Notes: generated from the letters alone by a model not told the origin. 64,000 nt of DNA from Achromobacter sp. Bel (GCF_012928505.1 NZ_JABBJN010000001.1:62001-126000), one strand, 5' to 3'; counted from the stretch's first letter, positions 46,231 to 55,475 are shown. Translations and numbers: made by a program.

Positions 46231-47337
46231 TTATCGCGCCGGTGCGGCCGCGGCCTGGCGCTCGCCCGTCGCCGGTTCTCCCTGAGCGTTGAACGCGGTC
46301 CAGCGGCCGGTCAGGTTGGCCTTCTGCAATGCGGCGTTCAGGTAGCGCGGTTCGAACCAGCCGTCTACGCTGACCGGCCGGCGGATCAACTTCAACTTCA
46401 GCGCATCGTCGGCCACGGCCTGGTAGCGCGCCGTGAGGAATCCATCCAGCAGCGGCGAATTGCGCACGGCCAGCGTGTCGCCGTCGAACTCCGCCTGCCA
46501 GGAGGCGTACGGCGTCCCGCTGCGCGCCCAGATATTGAACAGGGCGTCGCGGTTCTGTTCGTCCGATGACCACTGTGCCGCGCGCACGAACACGTCGACC
46601 ACCCGTTGCACTGCGTCGGGGTTTTCCTTTTCGAAGTCTTCGCGGACCAGCAAGGCTGCCTGGCGCGTGAAAGAGGGATCCTGGCCCTTGGTCGAGTAGA
46701 TGATGCGCGCCAGGCCCTGGTCCCGCAGCTTGAAGTATTCATAGCCGCCGAACGCCGCGTCCACGCCGTTGGACACCAGCGCGGCCTGCGCGCTACCCCC
46801 GTCCAGGTTCACGCCTTTGATGTCGCGTTCGGTCAGGTGCTTCGAGGCCAGCACATTGATGGCCACCAGGTGTCCGTTCGTGCCGCGGAAGATCGAGACT
46901 TTGCGGTTCTTCAAGTCTTCCAGGCCGTTGAGCGTGGAGTCCTTGGGCGTGGAGACGTACAGGTTGTTGCGCACGCCGCTGCCAAGCAGGATGCGGGTTT
47001 TCAGGCCGTTGGAGCGACCCACCACCGCAGGCAGGTCGCCCTGGTAGGCAAAGTCGATCTGCTTGTTCGACAAGGCCTCGTTGACGGCGGGGCCTGCGCC
47101 CTTGAAGAACAGCCATTGCACCTGCGTGGACGTGCCCTTGAAGGCGTCTTCCAGCCAATTGTTGGCGCGCGCGACGCCGCCGGGAGAACCGCCCCAGGTG
47201 ATCGGGTCGCCGCCGCCGGCGGTGGCCACGCCGATCCGGATCACATCGGGCGCGGCCGACGCAACGGCACTGGCTGCGCACAAGGCGACGCCCAGCAACA
47301 GGCGTGAAATCAAACGGGCGTAAGGCAGGGTAGACAT
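46231..47337 (-). CDS. ABC transporter substrate-binding protein (aliphatic sulfonate/SsuA-like)
   Basis: Periplasmic binding protein of 368 residues: signal peptide ending AVASAAP, then VIRIGVATAGGGDPITWGG, DFAYQGDLPAVVGRSNGLK and DLKNRKVSIFRGTNGHLVAINVL, the style of SsuA/TauA/NMT1 proteins. The C-terminus has an Ala-rich tail. The ligand is unknown; with a monooxygenase and an amidohydrolase in the operon it is probably an organosulfur or N-heterocyclic compound (inference). Confidence 0.87.
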   Translation of the reverse strand: MSTLPYARLISRLLLGVALCAASAVASAAPDVIRIGVATAGGGDPITWGGSPGGVARANNWLEDAFKGTSTQVQWLFFKGAGPAVNEALSNKQIDFAYQGDLPAVVGRSNGLKTRILLGSGVRNNLYVSTPKDSTLNGLEDLKNRKVSIFRGTNGHLVAINVLASKHLTERDIKGVNLDGGSAQAALVSNGVDAAFGGYEYFKLRDQGLARIIYSTKGQDPSFTRQAALLVREDFEKENPDAVQRVVDVFVRAAQWSSDEQNRDALFNIWARSGTPYASWQAEFDGDTLAVRNSPLLDGFLTARYQAVADDALKLKLIRRPVSVDGWFEPRYLNAALQKANLTGRWTAFNAQGEPATGERQAAAAPAR

Positions 47338-47447
47338 GGTCGTTCCGTAGAGGGAGAGAAATAGCAGGGATGAGCGAAGCCGGTCCGCGCCGGAAACGCG
47401 CAGACCGCCGCCCGCCGGAGCGGACGGGAAAGCGGAAAAGGGGGGGC

Positions 47448-48965
47448 TCAGGCCGCGAGTGCCTGCTTTTGCAGTGTCTTCTCGATGCGGGTGCCCTTGA
47501 GGAACTGCGGATGGGCCTGGGTGTAGAAGCGGTGAGGGTTATCGAAGACCAGGGCTTTGAAGTCCGCCTGCGTGATCACGCCTTGCTCGACCAGGTCCCA
47601 GCTTTCGGCCAGCGGTTCGGTCAGGTCGGGAACGTCCCAGTGGCCCACATCGGATGACCAGATGGCATTGAGCTTCACATTCAGCGGATTCACGCGGTCG
47701 TTGAACGCGGCGCCGACGGTCCGGTCATCGGCTTCGGAACCGAAGTAGAAGCTATCGACCCAGCGCGCGCGGATGTCCTCGACGCTTTCGATGCCGGCGG
47801 CGGCGAAGTCGTCAAGCTCATCGCCCTGCGGATCGCGGCTGTGGGGCAGGGCAGAGACGCCAAGGCTATCCTGCAACAGGGTGGCCTTGTCTACGCGACG
47901 CCCCTGGAGGAGTTCGGCGCCATACCGTTCGAACAGGTCCGCCAGCAGGTCGATGTCCGCGTTGGCGGGGTTGTAGTTCTGTACGGCGTTGCGGTTGCGC
48001 TTTTCCCAGCGGTCCACCAGATGCGCGTACACATGGGCGCCCCAGTCCGCGCCGCCCTCCAGCAGCGCCACGCGCAGGCCGGGAAAGCGCCGGGTGACGC
48101 CGCCGAAGAACAGCGCTTTGGCAAAGGCCTGCGAGCCGTCGGCAAAGTGGCCGATGTGATTGAACATGTAGTTGCTGATGGAATGCCGCCCCGTCCAGCC
48201 CTGGCTGCCGTAGTGTGTGGCCAGCGGCACGCCCAGCTCCACCGCCTTGGCCCAGAACGGGTCGTAGTCGTACTCGCTGTCCAAACCGAAGAAGTCCACG
48301 TACGACGCATGGCGCGCAATGTCGGGGTATTGCGCGGGCGGATACTTGTCGGCGATGGCCTTGATCGGACGGCGCACGCCACCGGGGATGTTCGCCACCT
48401 TCAAGCCCAAGGTGTTGACTGCAAATTCGAGCTCTTCGATGGCTTCCTGAGGGTTGTACATGGGGATGCCGGCGACAGGCGTCAGGCGGTCGCTGTACTT
48501 GCGGTATTGGTCCGCGTGGAAGTGGTTGATCGCGCGGTGCAGCGGCTGGCGGAATTCATTGCCGGCGCCCAGCGGGGCCAGCACATCGTTTGGAAACAGG
48601 ATGGAGTAGTCCGAGCCTTGCTCTTCCAGGCGTTCATACAGCAACTCCGGCAAGGTGACGGTGGCCAGGTCCAGCGTGTTGCGCGTGACGCGCGCCCACC
48701 ACGGCGCACGCAGTGTGCGGTGGTACTGCCTTTCGTCGGGCGTCTGCTGGTACCAGTCTTTGCCTTCGGCCTTGGTGGCGAAGCGCGACCCCTGGGTCTT
48801 GCGCAGGATGTCCACCAGCTTGGCGCCGCCGTAGTGCTGGATGTAGTCCTCCAGGATGGGCGCGTAGTCGTTCACGTGGACATCGGTATCGATCACCGGG
48901 TAGTCCAGATTCGCCTTGATGGCGGCGGAGCGGGATGCCTGGGTACGGTGCAGCCGGTCATTCAT
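47448..48965 (-). CDS. Amidohydrolase family protein (amidohydrolase_2 type)
   Basis: Metal-dependent TIM-barrel hydrolase/decarboxylase of 505 residues, of the ACMSD-related PF04909 style. The N-terminal metal motif reads YPVIDTDVHVNDYAPIL; LATHYGSQGWTGRH carries a ligand histidine and AIWSSDVGHWDVPD the catalytic Asp region. The normal HxH is HxN here. ATG 48965 with GGAG upstream was chosen because the longer frame has an unrelated N-terminus. First gene of the operon, with 110 nt before the binding protein. Substrate unknown. Confidence 0.85.
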   Translation of the reverse strand: MNDRLHRTQASRSAAIKANLDYPVIDTDVHVNDYAPILEDYIQHYGGAKLVDILRKTQGSRFATKAEGKDWYQQTPDERQYHRTLRAPWWARVTRNTLDLATVTLPELLYERLEEQGSDYSILFPNDVLAPLGAGNEFRQPLHRAINHFHADQYRKYSDRLTPVAGIPMYNPQEAIEELEFAVNTLGLKVANIPGGVRRPIKAIADKYPPAQYPDIARHASYVDFFGLDSEYDYDPFWAKAVELGVPLATHYGSQGWTGRHSISNYMFNHIGHFADGSQAFAKALFFGGVTRRFPGLRVALLEGGADWGAHVYAHLVDRWEKRNRNAVQNYNPANADIDLLADLFERYGAELLQGRRVDKATLLQDSLGVSALPHSRDPQGDELDDFAAAGIESVEDIRARWVDSFYFGSEADDRTVGAAFNDRVNPLNVKLNAIWSSDVGHWDVPDLTEPLAESWDLVEQGVITQADFKALVFDNPHRFYTQAHPQFLKGTRIEKTLQKQALAA

Positions 48966-49342
48966 GGAGGTCTCCGAAAATGAAGCGAAAGCGGCGCCTT
49001 GCGCGTTGCGACAACGGCAAGGTCGGCACGGACACATCACAGTACGGGAGGGATGGGTGCAGCCAAACGACGAATTCGAAATGTCGTTCTGAGTGATGTG
49101 CTTATGGCGTGGGCGCAATAGGCGCAGCGTGGCTGCCGAAGCGGCCCGCCCAGCTTGCGTGAGCAGCGGCAGCGCGCCGTCAGTGGGCCGAACAGGTAGG
49201 CGAATGCCTGGAGGGAATGGGAAAGGCCCGCGATGCGGGGCTTGTCCTTGATGGTGCGTTACTCAGCCCTGCGGGCCGGTAAGAATGGGTGATCGCGTAC
49301 CACCGGCCGGCGCAGCGCCGAACCGGTGGCACGCAGGCCGTA
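48966..49342. promoter_or_regulatory. Control region of the amidohydrolase operon, with inverted repeat
   Basis: This 377-nt non-coding stretch separates the amidohydrolase start (48965) from the end of the aldehyde dehydrogenase gene (49343). It holds an inverted repeat, arms AACGAC (49066-49071) and GTCGTT (49083-49088) around an 11-nt centre containing TTCGAA-like symmetry (CGAATTCG at 49071-49078). It is a possible operator about 100 nt upstream of the operon. GC-rich inverted repeats near 49265-49325 may end gabD transcripts. I see no gene here. Confidence 0.5.
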
Positions 49343-50782
49343 TCAGACGCCGACGACGGAGACCGCCTTCGTCACCAGATAGGCTTCCAGCGCTTCCGGG
49401 CCGCCTTCGGAGCCGTAGCCCGAATCTTTCACGCCGCCGAACGGGAGTTCGGCGGACGGGGTGGCGGGCTGGTTGATCCAGAGCATGCCCACTTCAAGGC
49501 GGCGCGACAGCTCGTGCACCGTCTTGATCGACTTGGTGAAGCCATAAGCGGACAGGCCGAACGGCAGGCGGTTGGCTTCGCGGATGGCCTCGTCCAGCGT
49601 TTCGAAGCTGCGGATCGCCGCGATCGGGCCGAACGGTTCTTCATTGAAGATGTCGGCGTCAAGCGGGACGTCGGTCAGGATGGTGGGCGCAAAGAAATTG
49701 CCGGCGCCGCCGATCCGTGCGCCACCGGTGGCGATGCGCGCGCCCTTTTCGCTGGCGTTCTTGACGATCTTGTCCATCGCCGTCAGGCGGCGGTCGTTGG
49801 CCAGGGGCCCAAGCGTTGTGCCTTCGGTCAGGCCGTCGCCCAGCTTGAGCTTTTCGGCGTGGGCGACGAAGGCCTTCTCGAATGCGGCCTTGACGCTCTT
49901 GTGGACCAGGAAGCGCGTGGGCGAAATGCAGACTTGGCCCGCGTTGCGGAACTTGGCGCCGCCCGAAGCCTTGACGGCCAGTTCGACGTCGGCGTCCTCG
50001 GCCACGATCACCGGGGCGTGGCCGCCCAATTCCATCGTGACGCGCTTCATATGCAGGCCGGCCAGCGCGGCCAGTTCCTTGCCGACCGGGGTCGAACCGG
50101 TGAACGTGACCTTGCGGATCACCGGATGCGGGATCAGGTAGCTGGAAATCTCGGCGGGCGATCCGAAGACCAGGCCCAGCACGCCCTTGGGGATGCCGGC
50201 GTCGACAAAGCAGTTGAGCAGGGCGGCGGGGGACGCGGGGGTTTCTTCGGGCGCCTTCACCAGGAAGGAGCAACCGGTGGCCAGCGCGGCGCCCAGCTTG
50301 CGGACGATCTGGTTGACCGGGAAGTTCCACGGCGTGAACGCGGCAACCGGACCGACCGGCTCCTTGATGACCAATTGCTGCGCCAGCGGGTTGCGCGACG
50401 GCACAATGCGGCCATAGACGCGCAGCGCTTCGTTGGCGAACCAGTCGATGATTTCGGCGCCGGCCAGCACTTCGCCACGCGCTTCGGCCAGGGGCTTGCC
50501 CTGTTCCTGGGTCAGCAGGCGGGCCACCGAGTCGGCGCGTTCGCGCAACAGGGCGGCGGCGCGGCGCATGACGGCGCAACGTTCATGGGCCGAGGTGTCG
50601 CGCCAGGTCTCGAACCCGCGCTGCGCGGCGGCCAGCGCCAGGTCCAGGTCTTCGCGCTTGGCGTGGGCGACCTGGCCGATCTTCTGGCCGGTGGCGGGGT
50701 TCACGACGTCGATGCGCGCGCCGCCTTTCGCTTCGCGCCATTCGTTGTCGATCAAAAGAAGGGTATTGGGGTAATCGGCCAT
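49343..50782 (-). CDS. gabD: NAD(P)-dependent succinate-semialdehyde dehydrogenase family protein
   Basis: Aldehyde dehydrogenase that oxidises succinate semialdehyde (or a close relative) to succinate. 479 residues; marks are [22 protein letters not shown], the cofactor segment [14 protein letters not shown], the general base in [11 protein letters not shown], the nucleophile in [15 protein letters not shown] and [13 protein letters not shown] 50782 follows GGAGAC. A G10 tract lies 76 nt upstream of the start. Substrate assignment within the family is not certain. Confidence 0.88.
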   Translation of the reverse strand: MADYPNTLLLIDNEWREAKGGARIDVVNPATGQKIGQVAHAKREDLDLALAAAQRGFETWRDTSAHERCAVMRRAAALLRERADSVARLLTQEQGKPLAEARGEVLAGAEIIDWFANEALRVYGRIVPSRNPLAQQLVIKEPVGPVAAFTPWNFPVNQIVRKLGAALATGCSFLVKAPEETPASPAALLNCFVDAGIPKGVLGLVFGSPAEISSYLIPHPVIRKVTFTGSTPVGKELAALAGLHMKRVTMELGGHAPVIVAEDADVELAVKASGGAKFRNAGQVCISPTRFLVHKSVKAAFEKAFVAHAEKLKLGDGLTEGTTLGPLANDRRLTAMDKIVKNASEKGARIATGGARIGGAGNFFAPTILTDVPLDADIFNEEPFGPIAAIRSFETLDEAIREANRLPFGLSAYGFTKSIKTVHELSRRLEVGMLWINQPATPSAELPFGGVKDSGYGSEGGPEALEAYLVTKAVSVVGV

Positions 50783-50857
50783 GGGGTCTCCGTAACGCGT
50801 CCGGTCAGTAGGGAAACAATGACTCTACGCCGAAATTCCGGACGAATCCACCGCCCC

Positions 50858-50867
50858 GGGGGGGGGG
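50858..50867. repeat. Homopolymeric G10 (C10 on minus) tract
   Basis: Ten consecutive G preceded by CCCC, in the 104-nt gap between the HD-Pnk stop (50887) and the gabD start (50782). On the minus strand it is poly-C upstream of gabD. Tracts of this length are prone to slipped-strand length change, as in Bordetella fim promoters. Confidence 0.85.
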
Positions 50868-50886
50868 CGGGCGCCTGGGCGGGTGG

Positions 50887-52023
50887 TTACACGGCATACG
50901 TCACCCGATGCGCCTCGGTCGGCAGCGGCAGGTCCCAGCGATGCAGCATGCCGGTCAGCGTCTTGTTCGACAGGGACGTATCGCGCCGACTGTTTCGCCG
51001 CAGCAGTTCGGCGCGCGGCTGCTCCAGATAGACCAGTTCGACCTGCGCGTGATAGGAATACAGCAGATCCAGCGTTTTCTTGCGCATCAGCTCGCTCAGG
51101 TGGGTGGCGTTCCAGACGAAGGGCGCCTTGCGCCGCAGCAGCTCGCGGGCCCGGTCGATGGCCAGGTGCGCCACCATGCCTTCGTTCTTGCCGTGGCGCA
51201 GGCCCAGCTCCTCTCGCGCATCGTCGAACGAAATCACCGGCAGCTCGGGATGATGCCGGGCGACCCAGGTGTTCTTGCCCGATGCGGGCAGGCCCGACAT
51301 CACAATCACCCGCGATCCAGGTTCCTGAAACAACGGGTAATCGGGATGCACGTCGGCGCCGCGAAAATAGCTGACCGCGGTGTGGACATCGGCGAAGGCC
51401 CGCGGCTGGCCAAAGCACCGTTCGTCGCGCGCCAGCTCGCAGAACAGCGCGATGTTGTCCAGCACGCGCGGCCCGTCCGGGCAGATGCGTCCACGCATGT
51501 CGGCTTCGGCAAGCATGGCCAGCAATGGAATGTCGACCTGCCAGGACAGTTCACGCACGATGAACTCGGGCGTCTTGCCGCGGCGCGAGCCTTCCAGTGC
51601 GAAAAACGGCACCTGATGGACCGCGATCAACCTGCACACGGCCTCGCGCACGGCAAAGGGCACGCCCGCATCCCACAGCGCAATCCGCGCGTCGATGGCG
51701 CCCTTGCGGGAGTGGCCGGGCTGGCCGATGGCACCGGTGACCGGGTCGATGACGGTCGTGCTGTGCTTGGCGATGTCGTGCAGCAGCGCGGCAAGAAATA
51801 CGATTTCCTGGTCGGCCCGATCGGCCGCCTGGTATTGCGGCAATGCCAGCAGCGCTTCGATCACCATTTTCGTATGCGTCCACACATCGCCCTCGCCGTG
51901 ATAGCGCGGGTCTTGCGGCGTGGTCTTGGCCAGCTCCAGCGCGGGAAATGCCGCCAGGCAGGCGTTGAAATCCGGCGCCTTTCCCGGAGCAGGCGTAAGT
52001 GCCCGCAGTGCTTCGTATTGCAT
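50887..52023 (-). CDS. HD-Pnk: HD phosphoesterase fused to 5'-OH polynucleotide kinase
   Basis: Predicted bifunctional end-healing enzyme, 378 residues. The N-terminal HD domain (about 40-215) shows H50, the H82-D83 pair (ALLHDIAKHS), GHS at 103-105 and H136. The C-terminal kinase domain (about 238-378) has P-loop GLPASGKNTW (244-253), SFDDAREEL (265-273), NATH (305-308) and the basic RRNSRRD (342-348). This architecture matches HD-Pnk of Runella slithyformis, which removes 2',3'-cyclic or 3' phosphate and phosphorylates 5'-OH ends (recalled from literature). It starts 10 nt after the ligase gene, with AAGGA over the ligase stop, so the two form an operon. Confidence 0.85.
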   Translation of the reverse strand: MQYEALRALTPAPGKAPDFNACLAAFPALELAKTTPQDPRYHGEGDVWTHTKMVIEALLALPQYQAADRADQEIVFLAALLHDIAKHSTTVIDPVTGAIGQPGHSRKGAIDARIALWDAGVPFAVREAVCRLIAVHQVPFFALEGSRRGKTPEFIVRELSWQVDIPLLAMLAEADMRGRICPDGPRVLDNIALFCELARDERCFGQPRAFADVHTAVSYFRGADVHPDYPLFQEPGSRVIVMSGLPASGKNTWVARHHPELPVISFDDAREELGLRHGKNEGMVAHLAIDRARELLRRKAPFVWNATHLSELMRKKTLDLLYSYHAQVELVYLEQPRAELLRRNSRRDTSLSNKTLTGMLHRWDLPLPTEAHRVTYAV

Positions 52024-52033
52024 GATCTATTCC

Positions 52034-52900
52034 TTATCGTCCGGCGGCGCTGCGCAGCGTGTCCCAGTCCACCGCGAGACGCGGCGCGTAGAGATCAACG
52101 CCGGGCGCCAACTGGTTGGGCACGTAGGGCTGCTCGGAATGGTGTTTGTCCGAATCCAGGATGGCTTGAACGAAATCTCGTCGTACCCACTTGTAGCGGG
52201 CGATCGTCCTGCCGTCGGCTTCCACTTTGACGTACAGGCCTTCCGACAGGTCCGATTTGTCGCATTGTTTCCAGGCGCGCTCCAGGTCCAAGCCTTCTCG
52301 CTGCACGGTGGCTTCGAAAGCCTTGCGCCAGTCTGGTGTCTTGGCCAGCGATGGCCGCAGCAGGGCCTTGAGCGTGTTAAGCCTGGGCGGCGCCACGCCT
52401 TCATACAGGACGGGCACGGACAGCACGGCGCCGTCCGCCAGCAAGGCGCGCCGCGCCGGGGTGGACAGGAAGTCGCCGCTGTGACGATCCAGGACATCGA
52501 ACTCAAAAAAATGATGCGGCAAGGCGTCGTAGAAAACCGAATGTTTCTTCGATAGCGTTTCGCCATACATCACGTAGCGATCCTCCAGGCGGTCAAGCAG
52601 CCAGTCGGTGTGCGCCGCGGCCCAGGCTTTTACGAAACTGAATTGCCGTTCGCGGCCGCCGCCCACCAGGTAGTGGCCGCGCGATTGCAGCAGCAGTTCG
52701 CCCGATGGGCTGAAGCTGATGCCGGTGTTCGCGCCGTCGAGTTTTTCCTCGACGACCAGGTGCAGGCCGGCTAATTGGCGGTACGGCACGTGGTCGTGGC
52801 CTTCGTCGCCGTCTTGCAGGCGCGAGCCTTCCAGGTGGGGGGTGCGGGGATAGCGAAACAGGTCCAGCGATTGCGCGTAAGCGCAGAAATCTTGCGTCAT
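52034..52900 (-). CDS. ATP-dependent RNA ligase family protein
   Basis: Predicted end-sealing nucleotidyltransferase, 288 residues. Ligase motifs in order: motif I EEKLDGAN with adenylation Lys53, motif III YGE (112-114), IIIa FFEFDVLD (131-138), motif IV EGLYVKVE (220-227) and motif V RYKWVR (235-240). Lacks a large extra domain, so it resembles small Rnl2-type RNA ligases (PF09414 style). ATG 52900 with GGAGAAG upstream. With HD-Pnk next to it the pair can heal and seal broken RNA or DNA; the target nucleic acid and the damage signal are unknown. Confidence 0.85.
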   Translation of the reverse strand: MTQDFCAYAQSLDLFRYPRTPHLEGSRLQDGDEGHDHVPYRQLAGLHLVVEEKLDGANTGISFSPSGELLLQSRGHYLVGGGRERQFSFVKAWAAAHTDWLLDRLEDRYVMYGETLSKKHSVFYDALPHHFFEFDVLDRHSGDFLSTPARRALLADGAVLSVPVLYEGVAPPRLNTLKALLRPSLAKTPDWRKAFEATVQREGLDLERAWKQCDKSDLSEGLYVKVEADGRTIARYKWVRRDFVQAILDSDKHHSEQPYVPNQLAPGVDLYAPRLAVDWDTLRSAAGR

Positions 52901-53207
52901 GGGATCTTCTCCAGTGTGATGGAAAAGCCGACGACGCAGTCTGGACGGGAAAGGAAAGCGAGTGGGGTGTGTGCTTCCTGGAACCGCGCCTGGACCCCAT
53001 GGTGTGCGCTCAAGACTCAGGCGTCGAGCAGCACGGGGCGCGCAGGCAGACCGCGATTACCAGGGCGGTAGTCGTCGGCGTTTAGGCGTAGTGACGGATG
53101 GCAGACACGGTTGCACTCAAATGAAAAGGGGGGTGAAGAAGAGGCGAAATCCTAAGACACCGGCAAGGGTTTTGTCAATGCGCGGCATGACGCGGGTGAA
53201 TAAGCCC
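52901..53207. other. Non-coding region upstream of the ligase operon
   Basis: A 307-nt gap between the ligase start and the end of the LysR gene. It must contain the promoter of the repair operon. I find no convincing ORF, tRNA or terminator, though it is long for a leader and shows repeated short GC-rich blocks around 53010-53095. A structured RNA cannot be excluded by eye. Confidence 0.4.
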
Positions 53208-54137
53208 TTATGGTCGGCCGGAAAAGCCGCTGGCGGGCACATTGCGACGGCGCGAAAAGTCGCAGACCTCGGCGGCCCGCCGCGCGATGTATTCGGCGCG
53301 CGTATCGAGCGAGCCCTGGTGAAAGACCGCGTTGTAGATCATTGGCGGCGGCATGGGAACGCTGTGAACGATCTTCAGCAGGCCGGCTTCCAGTTCCGGC
53401 CGGAAATACGCCGGGCACAGCTGGCTGATGCCGAAACCGTCGATGGTCAGTTCCCCCAGCACGGCCAGGCTGTTGCTGGCAAAGACGCGGTTGAATCGGA
53501 ATCCGTGTTCCTCCAGCCAGGGCCGATAGAACAGGCTTTTGCTGGAATCGTGGGATTGCTCAAGAAACGGGTACAGCGCAAAATCCATGGGCTTCAACGG
53601 GCCTTCCGGCACGCCTAGCGCGGGGCTGGCCATCCAGACGTTTTCCACGACGCCCACCGGCATCAGCTGAAAGTCCTCGCCCCAGTACGTGCCTGGCACG
53701 ATGGCCAGATCCAGTTCATGTTGGCGTAGTTGATCAATCAACTGCAGGCCGGGCGCCACGCTGGGCTCCAAGGTCAGACCGGGACACTCTTTCACCACGG
53801 TGCTGATCAACAGGCCCAGCCAGCTAAGCGCCGTCAGTTCGGTGACGCCGATGCGGACCTTGCCTTCCAGCGGCGCCGAGCCGCCCGCCGCTTCAGCCAT
53901 GCGCAACCGCAGCCGCAGCGCCTCTTCGGCCATGGGCAAAAGGCGTTCGCCGTCGGGGGTCAGCACAATACCGGTGGCGCCGCGATGGAGCAGGCGCTTG
54001 CCCAATTCGGCTTCCAGGTCGCTGACTCGCTTGGATATCGCGGACTGGGTCGTGTGCAGCGTCGTCGCGGCGGCGCTCAGGCTGCCCAGCTTGGCGCTGT
54101 GATAGAACGCCTCGAGTTGTTTGAAGGTTGGATTCAT
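53208..54137 (-). CDS. LysR-family transcriptional regulator
   Basis: Regulator of 309 residues. N-terminal winged HTH (KQLEAFYHSAKLGSLSAAATTLHTTQSAISKRVSDLE in pieces) and effector domain with VRIGVTELTALSWL and LDLAIVPGTYW. ATG 54137 was chosen; the longer frame to 54182 adds a non-family N-terminus. Divergent from the aminotransferase gene (54276), so it probably regulates that operon. The 138-nt intergenic has a loose ATCCAG/CTGGAA symmetry near 54165-54190 as a possible LysR site. Confidence 0.9.
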   Translation of the reverse strand: MNPTFKQLEAFYHSAKLGSLSAAATTLHTTQSAISKRVSDLEAELGKRLLHRGATGIVLTPDGERLLPMAEEALRLRLRMAEAAGGSAPLEGKVRIGVTELTALSWLGLLISTVVKECPGLTLEPSVAPGLQLIDQLRQHELDLAIVPGTYWGEDFQLMPVGVVENVWMASPALGVPEGPLKPMDFALYPFLEQSHDSSKSLFYRPWLEEHGFRFNRVFASNSLAVLGELTIDGFGISQLCPAYFRPELEAGLLKIVHSVPMPPPMIYNAVFHQGSLDTRAEYIARRAAEVCDFSRRRNVPASGFSGRP

Positions 54138-54275
54138 GGGGAGGGAAAGCGGGGGGCGTGAAGATCCAGGAACCCATGCCAATCTGGAATGGCGGGGTAT
54201 GCGGATTAGTCGCTACCGCCTGGAAAGTGATCGTATCCATAATGTGTCCACTGTTCAATAGACTCCGGATGGACC

Positions 54276-55475
54276 ATGCAAACCGCCGCAAGACTTCAGC
54301 GTATCAAGCCTTCACCCAGTTCGATGGCGGGCCAGCATGCCCGCATGCTGCGCGCACAAGGCAGGGACATCGTCGGCCTGACGTCGGGCGAACCGGATTT
54401 TGATACGCCGGCACACATTCGAGAGGCCGCCTATCGTGCCATGAACGACGGCCACACGCGCTACACCGACGTGGGCGGCACGGCGGCGTTGCGTGAAGCC
54501 GTCCGCGCCAAGTTTGCGCGTGAAAACGGACTGGATTACGGGCTGGACGAAATCATCGTCAGCACGGGCGCCAAGCAGATCATTTTCAACGCCATCATGG
54601 CCACCGTCGATACCGGCGACGAAGTGATCGTGCCCGCGCCGTATTGGGTGTCTTACCCCGATATCACCTTGCTGGCCAACGGCACACCGGTGATCGTCGA
54701 CACGCGCGCGGAAAACGGATTCCGTTTGCAGGCGGAAGAACTTGAACGCGCGATCACGCCGAAGACGCGTTGGCTGATCCTGAACGGCCCGAACAACCCC
54801 AGTGGCGCCAATTTCACTCAAGCCGATTTGCGGGCCTTGGCGGAGGTCTTGCGCAAGCACCCGCACGTCTGGATTCTGACGGACGACATCTATGAACATC
54901 TGCTTTATGACGGCCGGCGGTTCTACACGCTGGCGCAAGTGGCGCCAGACCTGAAAGATCGCACGCTGACGCTGAATGGCGTATCCAAGGCTTATGCGAT
55001 GACCGGATGGCGAATCGGCTATGCCGGGGCGCCGGCGGCGTTGATCAAGGCGATGACCAAGCTGCAATCGCAAAGCACATCCAATCCAAGCTCCGTGAGC
55101 CAGGCGGCGGCATTGGCGGCGTTGACCGGCCCGCAGGATTTCGTCACGCAGAGCCGTGAGCGTTTTCAGGCGCGGCGGGACCGTATCGTCCAGGCCCTGA
55201 ATGCCATTGACGGTATTGATTGCGCCAGCCCCGAGGGCGCGTTCTACGTCTTTCCGAAGTGTGCCGACCTGTACGGCTTGACCTTGCCCGATGGCAGCAA
55301 GCTGCAAAACAGCGAGCAATGGGTGCTGCATCTGCTGAATGCGCAGAACCTGGCGGTGCTGCAAGGCTCGGCTTATGGCGTTGACACGCATTTCCGAATT
55401 TCATTTGCCGCCAGCGACGCCGTGCTGGAGGAAGGTTGCCGTCGTATCGCGCAGGCACGGGCGCAACTGGCCTGA
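54276..55475 (+). CDS. Class I/II pyridoxal-phosphate aminotransferase (AspC/AatA-like)
   Basis: PLP-dependent aminotransferase, 399 residues, of the Thermus/rhizobial AatA aspartate aminotransferase subgroup. Marks: GLTSGEPDFDTPAHI, STGAKQIIFNAIMAT, VPAPYWVSYPDI, LNGPNNPSGANFT, LTDDIYEHLLYDG, the PLP lysine in NGVSKAYAMTGWRIGYAG, and FRISFAAS arginine. First gene of an operon with a Bug protein and an RraA-like aldolase, opposite its LysR regulator. Probable job is deamination of a dicarboxylic amino acid feeding the aldolase (inference). Confidence 0.92.
   Translation: MQTAARLQRIKPSPSSMAGQHARMLRAQGRDIVGLTSGEPDFDTPAHIREAAYRAMNDGHTRYTDVGGTAALREAVRAKFARENGLDYGLDEIIVSTGAKQIIFNAIMATVDTGDEVIVPAPYWVSYPDITLLANGTPVIVDTRAENGFRLQAEELERAITPKTRWLILNGPNNPSGANFTQADLRALAEVLRKHPHVWILTDDIYEHLLYDGRRFYTLAQVAPDLKDRTLTLNGVSKAYAMTGWRIGYAGAPAALIKAMTKLQSQSTSNPSSVSQAAALAALTGPQDFVTQSRERFQARRDRIVQALNAIDGIDCASPEGAFYVFPKCADLYGLTLPDGSKLQNSEQWVLHLLNAQNLAVLQGSAYGVDTHFRISFAASDAVLEEGCRRIAQARAQLA

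Noticed and set aside
52960-53100. Possible tRNA or Y-RNA near the RNA-ligase operon
   Set aside because: No cloverleaf with a GTTCRANYC arm or matched acceptor ends could be built by eye on either strand.
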